A DNA stretch of 6,323 nucleotides from an uncultured Armatimonadota bacterium (lineage in GTDB: Bacteria; Armatimonadota; Armatimonadia; Armatimonadales; Armatimonadaceae). Where the stretch lies: positions 1 through 6,323 of the forward strand of contig CAIYBQ010000517.1 in assembly GCA_903924445.1 (NCBI GenBank), written 5' to 3'. Made by a program: the position numbers and the translations under genes. Of this stretch, positions 1 through 6,013 are shown piece after piece; position 1 is the first letter of the stretch; every line of letters begins with the position of its first letter. The notes under the pieces are model-generated. The model did not search any database. It had not been told where the DNA came from and saw nothing but the letters and a program-made list of their open reading frames with translations.

Positions 1-2
1 CA

Positions 3-401
3 CATTCACGGATCGAACCCGGCGCGGGTGGCTTTTTCATCTCTAATGGCACACGTCTCCTGAAGGCTGGAAAAGTGGTGGTCAAAGAAACTGGAAAATC
101 GATGACCGTGTCGGTTCCCGTCCAAAACGAACAGGTTCTTCGCATTCAGTTCGATGAAAAACAGATGTTTGTCACGCTTCATGGCACATCAACAGATGTT
201 GTATTCCCACTCGACTTAGCATTCGAATGGGACACACGAAAGTCGAACCTGAAGCGTGTTACAGCGCAGAGGGTTCATTTCAAGATGGATGGTTTTGATT
301 ACTCCGTCAACATCGATGGAGGCATTGCCACTCAAACCCCACAAGGCTGGACGCTGTCAAGCGATGGCCGTTTTGCCTTGAAGCTGGCGCAACGGCACTA
401 G
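3..401 (+). CDS. 3' end of a protein of unknown function (partial, start outside window)
   Basis: The reading frame is open from the first full codon at base 3 to a TAG at 399-401, giving 132 visible residues. A GTG at base 75 could be a start, but the frame continues upstream without a stop and reads as ordinary protein (HSRIEPGAGGFFISNG...), so the gene almost certainly begins outside the window. The visible part has alternating hydrophobic and polar residues, many Thr, Val, Phe and Gly, no Cys and no membrane segment. This suggests a beta-sandwich or beta-rich C-terminal domain, as in many secreted or carbohydrate-active proteins. I recognise no catalytic motif and cannot name the family. 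It is convergent with the efflux operon and separated from it by a hairpin terminator. Confidence is high that it is coding and low on any function. Confidence 0.75.
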   Translation, partial: HSRIEPGAGGFFISNGTRLLKAGKVVVKETGKSMTVSVPVQNEQVLRIQFDEKQMFVTLHGTSTDVVFPLDLAFEWDTRKSNLKRVTAQRVHFKMDGFDYSVNIDGGIATQTPQGWTLSSDGRFALKLAQRH

Positions 402-461
402 GTAAACGACATCAAACAACTGCTTACTAGACCTACGCATATCGTGGGAACAAACAATACA

Positions 462-497
462 ACAGCCTTGCCTGGATATCACTCTGGGCAAGGCTGT
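462..497. terminator. Bidirectional hairpin terminator between convergent genes
   Basis: ACAGCCTTGCC (462-472) is perfectly complementary to GGCAAGGCTGT (487-497). The stem can extend inward with two G-T wobbles plus a GC and an AT pair, leaving a six-base loop (477-482). Minus-strand transcripts of the efflux operon meet it 28 bases after the permease stop and leave it into TGTATTGTTTGTT, a fair T-rich tail. Plus-strand transcripts of the upstream partial gene leave it into CGTCTTAT, a weaker tail. Position and structure fit a shared rho-independent terminator, most convincing for the minus strand. Confidence 0.8.
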
Positions 498-525
498 CGT
501 CTTATCGATTCAAAATCACGGCCGC

Positions 526-3500
526 TTATATTAGCTTGCGGCGCTCCTTCCCTGCCTCGGCCATGAAGTAAAGCACCGGAACGGCTATTCGGGACAAAAG
601 TGTGCTGGCAACCTCACCCGCCATTAAGGCGACGGCCAAACCTTGGAAGATGGGGTCAAAGAGAATCACGAATGACCCGACGATCACCGCCGTTGCCGTA
701 AGGAGCATCGGTCTAAAGCGAATCGCGCCGGCATCCACAACGGCCTGCTCCAATGATGCGCCCTGCTTTCTCTGGAGCTCAATGAAGTCAACCAGAATGA
801 TGGAGTTTCGGACGATAATCCCCGCCCCTGCAATAAAGCCAATCATCGATGTTGCTGTAAAGAACGCTCCAAGCATCGCGTGTGCTGGCAGAATACCGAT
901 CAGCGTCAGCGGGATGGGCGCCATGATGACGATAGGAATTTTGAAGTCCTGGAACCATGCCACGACAAGGATGTAGATAAGAATCAGCACCGCGGCAAAA
1001 GCAATTCCAAGGTCTCGGAAGACTTCGTAGGTGATATGCCACTCGCCATCCCACTTCATCGCCGGTGTACGTGTGTCATCCGGCAAATGCGTTGTCATCA
1101 CATTCAGCTTGACCCCACCAGGTAGCTCCAGCTTATCAAGCGAAGCGTTCATCTTCAGAATCGCATAAACCGGGCTTTCCTGCCGACCGACAACATCACC
1201 CGTAACATACACAACCGGTTGCAGGTTTTTGTGATAGATCGCCTTATCTCCCGATGTTACACTCGTTTTCACGAGTTCACTGAGCGGGATCAATCTGCCA
1301 GCATTCGTTCTTACCTGCAGCTGCTCAAGTGCATCACTGCCGCTGCGGTCACTACGCTCGAGGCGTACAACGGCGCTGATGTCCTCCCGCGACTCATCTT
1401 CATGGAGCAACCCGACATTCCCACCAGACAACGCGATTCTTAGCGCGGCTTGTGCATCTGAAAGTGTTACCCCGGATGCAGCCGCTTTGACAGCATCGAT
1501 TTTGATGTTTCGTGTTGTATGGTCGGCATCCACATACCAGTCGATGTCGGCCACACCCTCTGTCGTCTCGAACACACCCTTTACGCGATTGGCAACCGCT
1601 AGGCGTGTCGCATCATCGGGTCCATAGACCTCAGCCACCAGCGTTTGCAAGACAGGAGGGCCAGGTGGAACTTCTGCGATCTTGATACGCGCACCGAGGC
1701 GGGAAGCGATTGGTGCCAGCTCTGTGCGCAATGCTTTGGCGATGTCATGGCTTTGTCGCTTGCGGTCTCCCTTCGGCAGGAGGTTGACCTGAATATCCGC
1801 CTGATAGGGTTCATTACGCATAAAGTAATGGCGAACAAGTCCATTGAAGTTGTACGGGCTACTGGTGCCAGCATAGATTTGATAGTCAATGACCTCTTGT
1901 GTCTTCGCGACACTACCGGCCAGTTCACGTGTAACCGCGAGCGTCGTTTCAAGGGATGTTCCTTTTGGCATGTCAACAATCACCTGAAACTCGTTCTTGT
2001 TGTCAAAAGGAAGCATCTTGACGGTGACGGACTTGTTCACCAGCAGGTACATCGCCCCGGCCATCATAATCCCGACAGCGACAAAGAATACAGAACGCAC
2101 CTTCCAGCTTCGGAGTAATGGCAACATGATGCGACGATAGAGAATCGTAAGCTTATCTTCCGGACCCTCTCCATGATGACCACCAACTGATGCTTTCCCT
2201 TGACCTTCCTTACGAAGGATTCTCACGGCTGCCCAAGGCGTCACGATGAACGCGATCAGGAGAGAAAACACCATCGCCGCACTGGCCCCGACCGGAATTG
2301 GTCGCATATATGGCCCCATCAGGCCACCGACAAACGCAAGTGGCAGAATGGCAGCAATCACAGCGAATGTTGCAAGAATCGTCGGGTTTCCAACTTCATC
2401 AACAGCATCGATTGCTGTCTGAATCAATCCCCTATTCTGCGCATCCGGCATCCGCAGATGCCTGACGATATTCTCGACAACCACGATGGCATCGTCGACA
2501 AGAATACCAATCGAAAAAATCAATGCAAAGAGTGTGATTCGGTTTAGCGTGTAGCCATAGAGATAGAAGACGAGCAGGGTCAGGGCAAGCGTGACGGGGA
2601 TGGCAGTAAGAACCACCAACGACTCTTTCTTACCGAGTGCGATCGCAATCAGGATGGTCACCGAGACAACGGCGATACCCATGTGAAAGAGGAGCTCGTT
2701 TGACTTCTCTGCGGATGTCTCACCGTAGTTACGCGTCTCCGTGACCTTGATATCTCCAGGAATCACGCGTCCCTTGAGCCGCTCAACCTTTGCCATCACT
2801 CCATGGACAACATCGATCGCATTGACCCCTTGCCGCTTTGCAACACTAATAGTCACTGCATTTTCGACTTTGTTTTGCGCTGTTGATGTTCTGGATGCGG
2901 CTCCATTTCCAAAGAGCACATAACTGACTGCCTCGGCAGGGCCATCGGTAACCGTGGCGATATCGCGCACTGCCACCACTTGTCCATTCGTTGATGTGAG
3001 TTTGACATCGAGGATGTCATCAACCGAACGGAAGAATCCATTTGCGCGCACAGACACACTCTTCGACTGTTCCGAATAGCTCCCTAGCTCCAGTTCCTGA
3101 TTAGTCCGCTGCAGTGCAGCACTAACAGCCGTGATGTCAAGTCCGTAACCGGCAAGGACAGCCTTGTTGACGGTGATCGTAAGCTCACGCTTTTGCCCAC
3201 CGGTGATCAGGGTTTCCGCAACATCAGGGACAGATTTCAGCTCCTGTTCAACACGGGATGCGACTTGCCTGAGAACAACAGGTGATGCTGTATCAGAATG
3301 AAGCGTAAGTGCCAAAACAGCTACATCATCAATGGAATGCGTCTTTATGATGGGCTGTGTCGCACCTGTCGGAATCAGGTCGGCATGACCGGCAATCTTT
3401 TCCCGAAGCCTTACAAATGCCTTCTCTTGATCCTGACCTACGAGAAAGCGTACGACGACCATTGAGCGGCCACTTGCAGATGTCGAGTAAACATATTCGA

Positions 3501-3744
3501 CGCCTGGCACTTCCCAGATGAGCTTCTCCAAAGGCGATGTCACACGCTGTTCGACTTCTTTGACGCTTGCTCCCGGAAACTGAATGAGGACATCCGCCAT
3601 CGGGACAATGATCTGTGGCTCCTCTTCCCTTGGGGTTTTGATGACTGCAAAAATGCCCATCACCAGACTGGCAAGGATGAGCAGTGGCGTCAGCTTACTG
3701 TTGACAAAGGCGCTGGCGAGCCTGCCGGCAATTCCCCGGGTCAT
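526..3744 (-). CDS. RND-family efflux permease (AcrB/HAE-1-like)
   Basis: A 1072-residue inner-membrane proton/substrate antiporter, close in length to AcrB (1049). It has the expected plan: TM1 near 18-36, a large periplasmic domain to about 345, TM2-TM6 at about 350-506, TM7 near 550-570, a second periplasmic domain, and TM8-TM12 at about 908-1062. TM4 carries GILVDDAIVVVEN with D417/D418, matching the AcrB D407/D408 proton relay; heavy-metal pumps of the CzcA type usually have a single Asp followed by Gly-Ala. By hand alignment R1009 and T1016 match AcrB R971 and T978, while the AcrB K940 position is R979 (IIVRNSIILVDF). The ATG overlaps the adaptor stop as ATGA and has a GGAGG site six bases upstream, so translation is probably coupled. 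The gene ends just before a terminator. The substrate cannot be read from sequence; drugs, solvents or other organic compounds are more likely than metals. Confidence 0.95.
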   Translation of the reverse strand: MTRGIAGRLASAFVNSKLTPLLILASLVMGIFAVIKTPREEEPQIIVPMADVLIQFPGASVKEVEQRVTSPLEKLIWEVPGVEYVYSTSASGRSMVVVRFLVGQDQEKAFVRLREKIAGHADLIPTGATQPIIKTHSIDDVAVLALTLHSDTASPVVLRQVASRVEQELKSVPDVAETLITGGQKRELTITVNKAVLAGYGLDITAVSAALQRTNQELELGSYSEQSKSVSVRANGFFRSVDDILDVKLTSTNGQVVAVRDIATVTDGPAEAVSYVLFGNGAASRTSTAQNKVENAVTISVAKRQGVNAIDVVHGVMAKVERLKGRVIPGDIKVTETRNYGETSAEKSNELLFHMGIAVVSVTILIAIALGKKESLVVLTAIPVTLALTLLVFYLYGYTLNRITLFALIFSIGILVDDAIVVVENIVRHLRMPDAQNRGLIQTAIDAVDEVGNPTILATFAVIAAILPLAFVGGLMGPYMRPIPVGASAAMVFSLLIAFIVTPWAAVRILRKEGQGKASVGGHHGEGPEDKLTILYRRIMLPLLRSWKVRSVFFVAVGIMMAGAMYLLVNKSVTVKMLPFDNKNEFQVIVDMPKGTSLETTLAVTRELAGSVAKTQEVIDYQIYAGTSSPYNFNGLVRHYFMRNEPYQADIQVNLLPKGDRKRQSHDIAKALRTELAPIASRLGARIKIAEVPPGPPVLQTLVAEVYGPDDATRLAVANRVKGVFETTEGVADIDWYVDADHTTRNIKIDAVKAAASGVTLSDAQAALRIALSGGNVGLLHEDESREDISAVVRLERSDRSGSDALEQLQVRTNAGRLIPLSELVKTSVTSGDKAIYHKNLQPVVYVTGDVVGRQESPVYAILKMNASLDKLELPGGVKLNVMTTHLPDDTRTPAMKWDGEWHITYEVFRDLGIAFAAVLILIYILVVAWFQDFKIPIVIMAPIPLTLIGILPAHAMLGAFFTATSMIGFIAGAGIIVRNSIILVDFIELQRKQGASLEQAVVDAGAIRFRPMLLTATAVIVGSFVILFDPIFQGLAVALMAGEVASTLLSRIAVPVLYFMAEAGKERRKLI

Positions 3745-5258
3745 TGCTTGCCTCCGCTTGCCCGAACACCATCCGCTAGTCCAGGTACGAGCTCACGGAC
3801 GATAACATCCCCGACAGCAAGTCCAGACTCGACAGGAATGCGTTCTTTTATCGGCGTGCCAAGGGTGACAACGCGTGACTGAATCAGCCCTCCGGGTGTA
3901 ACGATGAAGATGTAGCTCAGGCCATCACGGCGCTGAATCGATGCTTCATCAACCATGATCGCTTTTCGCTTTGCGAGTGTGATACGTGTGATTCCGTAAA
4001 GTCCACTCATCGCATTCGATGTGTCAGGCAGTGCCATTCGCACTTTGTAGGCGTGTGTTGCTCCGGTTGCCTGAGGCGTGATCTGACTCACAGTCGCTAC
4101 CAGTTCACGGGGCTGCAGAGCACCTATCGTAACGCTCACCTTTTGTCCAAGGTTGAAGTTACGGATGAGTGCTTCAGGGACTTCAGCGTCAAAGCTCGGG
4201 CGCCCGCCATCCACTTCGATCAATGGCATCCCGGGAGACGCCATCATTCCAGGATCTACAAGTCGCTTTACGACCCGTCCTGCAAATGGTGCTTTGATAA
4301 CTGCATCTCCAAGCGAAACATCCGCATCGATGACATTTGCACGCGCACTAACGACCGCTGCACCAGCAGCGACGAGATCGGCTTCGCGAACAAGTACTTG
4401 CTTGAGTGCGGCTTTGGCTGCTGCAACACCTGCTTCGGCTTGTCGGACAGCGGCTCCGGCGGCTACGACGCCTTGCGCGGATGCACTACGGTCTTGTTGT
4501 CGTGCCCCTTCTTCAAGCAATGCAAGCTGTTGCCTCGCGATATTACGCTGTGCCGTAGCTTGCTCAAGTGCGACTGACGTTCGGTCCAGGTCACGCTGCG
4601 GAACCGCACCCGCCTGCACGAGTCCACTCATACGGTCATTTTCAAGGTTGGTAAGCCGGACGGCTGCATCCGCCTGGACAACAGCACTCCGCGCCTGCGC
4701 CACTTCCTGTGTACGCGCGCCTTCGGCGGTGATGCTACGACGCTCCGTTGCAATTGCAAGGGCTGCCTTTGCACCAGAGAGGCTTGCTTCGGCATCCTGT
4801 ACACGCGCTAAGCTTGACGCTTTCTCAAGTTCAAGTGCTGACTTTGCTCTCGTAACCTCAGCACGTGAGCGTCCAAGGGATCCCACTGCAGATTGTTTTC
4901 CCGCAATTAGATGCCGGGCATCGAGCTGAATCAGTGCCTGACCGCGCTGTACAGGAGAGCCATCGGTGACGCTTACCGACATCACACGTCCAGAAACACT
5001 CGCAGCCACGACAGAATGGAATTCGCTACTTGTCGTCCCCGGTAGATCCCGCACGACATCTATAGACTCTTCTGCCAGCGTCCTTGTTGAAACGGAAATC
5101 TCTTGAACAGTCTCAGGTTTCTTTACGGCCTCAGATTTGTTTGCATTACACCCTGACACCACCATCATCATTGATGTCAACGCACTGATGGTAGTCACTT
5201 TTGCCAGCATCGGTACACCTACCCACCCAATCCACTGGTTTTGAGCTCGTTCAATCAC
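3741..5258 (-). CDS. RND efflux periplasmic adaptor (HlyD/MFP family, lipoprotein)
   Basis: A 505-residue membrane fusion protein expected to bridge the RND permease and an outer-membrane channel. A hydrophobic stretch (about 21-36) ends in the lipobox V34-S-G-C37, so mature protein should be lipidated on C37. The first lipoyl half is about 78-116 (VVAASVSGRV...), followed by a long Ala/Gln-rich helical hairpin at about 117-318, the second lipoyl half (IKAPFAGRVVKRLVDPGMM, about 321-349), a beta-barrel and a membrane-proximal domain to the C-terminus. The hairpin is far longer than that of AcrA and recalls YbhG, EmrA or HlyD. The GTG start at 5258 has AGGAA a few bases upstream. An in-frame ATG at 5210 (residue 17) would give a more typical lipoprotein leader but has no clear ribosome binding site. 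It overlaps the permease by four bases (ATGA). No outer-membrane factor follows in the operon. Confidence 0.93.
   Translation of the reverse strand: MIERAQNQWIGWVGVPMLAKVTTISALTSMMMVVSGCNANKSEAVKKPETVQEISVSTRTLAEESIDVVRDLPGTTSSEFHSVVAASVSGRVMSVSVTDGSPVQRGQALIQLDARHLIAGKQSAVGSLGRSRAEVTRAKSALELEKASSLARVQDAEASLSGAKAALAIATERRSITAEGARTQEVAQARSAVVQADAAVRLTNLENDRMSGLVQAGAVPQRDLDRTSVALEQATAQRNIARQQLALLEEGARQQDRSASAQGVVAAGAAVRQAEAGVAAAKAALKQVLVREADLVAAGAAVVSARANVIDADVSLGDAVIKAPFAGRVVKRLVDPGMMASPGMPLIEVDGGRPSFDAEVPEALIRNFNLGQKVSVTIGALQPRELVATVSQITPQATGATHAYKVRMALPDTSNAMSGLYGITRITLAKRKAIMVDEASIQRRDGLSYIFIVTPGGLIQSRVVTLGTPIKERIPVESGLAVGDVIVRELVPGLADGVRASGGKQ
3751..3755 (-). promoter_or_regulatory. Strong Shine-Dalgarno of the RND permease inside the adaptor gene
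   Basis: Read on the minus strand, GGAGG lies six bases before the permease ATG and within the last codons of the adaptor gene. It is a near-ideal site and fixes the permease start at 3744, supporting coupled translation of the two genes. Confidence 0.8.
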
Positions 5259-5264
5259 GGTTCT

Positions 5265-5272
5265 ATTCCTAA
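5265..5272 (-). promoter_or_regulatory. Ribosome binding site of the adaptor gene (supports the GTG start)
   Basis: On the minus strand the sequence reads TTAGGAATAGAACC before the GTG. AGGA lies about eight bases from the start codon, a good Shine-Dalgarno position. This favours GTG at 5258 over the internal ATG at 5210, whose upstream GGGTGGGTAGGTGTACCG has only a poor match. Confidence 0.55.
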
Positions 5273-5296
5273 TCTGTGTGATGTTTCCATTCGGAC

Positions 5297-5310
5297 TACA
5301 TCGCGATGTA
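5297..5310. promoter_or_regulatory. Perfect 14-base palindrome, candidate operator
   Basis: TACATCGCGATGTA is exactly self-complementary. It lies in the divergent gap, 38 bases upstream of the adaptor GTG and 163 bases upstream of the rhodanese ATG, where a dimeric repressor or activator could control the efflux operon promoter. No convincing -35/-10 pair could be assigned around it and no regulator gene is in the window, so the binding protein is unknown. Its GC-rich centre is unlike the AT-rich sites of many ArsR-family regulators. Confidence 0.45.
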
Positions 5311-5380
5311 ACAACAGAGTGATTACGCTACACAAAAGGATTCATAGGAGCGGTGCGTCTCTAAGTGCGTTATTCCACAC

Positions 5381-5410
5381 GATTCATTTCGTCTCCGAAA
5401 TTTTTGAATC
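5381..5410. repeat. Nested inverted repeat in the divergent control region
   Basis: ATTTCG (5386-5391) and CGAAAT (5396-5401) are perfect complements around a TCTC loop. They are flanked by GATTC (5381-5385) and GAATC (5406-5410), which can pair outside them with TTTT bulged on one side. In plus-strand RNA this would form a hairpin about 60 bases before the rhodanese start, followed directly by Ts. It could be a second regulator site, a leader hairpin or a weak attenuator. The stem is AT-rich and short, so it may also be chance. Confidence 0.3.
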
Positions 5411-5460
5411 CTTCTACCGACAGGGCGTGCTCTGTGTCTACATCAGGTTCACTCAGAGCT

Positions 5461-5466
5461 GGAAAG
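5461..5466 (+). promoter_or_regulatory. Probable ribosome binding site of the rhodanese gene
   Basis: GGAAAG lies seven bases before the ATG at 5474. It is a partial but well-spaced Shine-Dalgarno match and supports this start, which also leaves a complete rhodanese domain. Confidence 0.5.
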
Positions 5467-5473
5467 CAAGAAA

Positions 5474-6013
5474 ATGTCGATCAAGAACATCTCCGTTTCG
5501 GAACTCCACGCAATGACATTGCATGGCAAAGATTTGGTCATCATCGATGTCCGGACACGTTCAGAATTCAATCGCGGACACATTCCGACTGCGTTGAATC
5601 TTCACGGTGCCTCGCTTAGAAGTCACCTAAGTGAATTGGCAGCAACGACTACGGTCGCAATTGTCTGCCAGAGTGGCAGTCGAAGCCAGCTTGCCTGTGA
5701 AGGTCTGCGCCGAGAGTTCAAGGGTTTGTCAAACGTGGATGGTGGTACCGCGGAATGGATTCGTGCTGGATTACCAATTGAAAAGGAAAACAAGAATATG
5801 CATCAGACATCAGAGAGTAAGCTTCGTCGACAGACTCACTTGGTCGCGGGCATCATGCTCACCACCGCTCTCGTGATGGGCTTCACCGGACATCCTGCGT
5901 GGTTTTTTCTGGCGTGTTTACCGGCTTTTGGCCTGATGCTAGATGCCATCACCGGAATCTGCCCGATGACATTGATGCTCAAGAAGGCACCATGGAACTC
6001 AAGAGCTGCCTAG
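5474..6013 (+). CDS. YgaP-like membrane rhodanese (rhodanese domain plus DUF2892-type tail)
   Basis: A 179-residue protein, close in length to E. coli YgaP (174). Residues 5-103 form a single rhodanese domain: LVIIDVRTRSEFNRGHIPTA (21-40) is the substrate-side motif, and C65-QSGSR-S is the active-site loop, whose Cys would carry a persulfide. The six-residue loop fits sulfurtransferases rather than Cdc25/arsenate-reductase phosphatases. After a charged linker (104-120), two hydrophobic segments (about 122-138 and 142-158) form a membrane hairpin ending in GICPMTLMLKKAPWN, the usual end of DUF2892 proteins, with C163 beside the membrane. It probably moves sulfane sulfur at the cytoplasmic face of the inner membrane. 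It is transcribed away from the efflux operon, suggesting shared control, and its last 15 bases overlap the convergent acyltransferase gene. The exact sulfur donor and acceptor cannot be told. Confidence 0.9.
   Translation: MSIKNISVSELHAMTLHGKDLVIIDVRTRSEFNRGHIPTALNLHGASLRSHLSELAATTTVAIVCQSGSRSQLACEGLRREFKGLSNVDGGTAEWIRAGLPIEKENKNMHQTSESKLRRQTHLVAGIMLTTALVMGFTGHPAWFFLACLPAFGLMLDAITGICPMTLMLKKAPWNSRAA

Noticed and set aside
1645..2118. Plus-strand open frame (157 codons) antisense to the permease
   Set aside because: It is fully covered by the conserved RND gene, has no good ribosome binding site that I could see, and its product looks random.
526..3744. Heavy-metal (CzcA-type) assignment for the permease
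   Set aside because: TM4 has the double Asp typical of HAE-type pumps and not the Asp-Gly-Ala pattern expected of metal exporters.
4153..4929. Long plus-strand open frame (258 codons) antisense to the adaptor
   Set aside because: Its composition is dominated by Ala, Ser, Arg, Thr and Cys with no recognisable fold. It lies opposite the Ala-rich hairpin of a clear gene and is a codon-bias shadow.
5259..5473. ATTC-N8-GAAT sites of the SqrR/BigR persulfide-sensor type
   Set aside because: Several ATTC half-sites occur, but the only GAAT on the plus strand is about 20 bases from the nearest one, so the spacing does not fit.
5365..5619. Plus-strand frame of 84 codons spanning the rhodanese start
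   Set aside because: It is in a different frame from the clear rhodanese domain and its product resembles nothing; it is a shadow.
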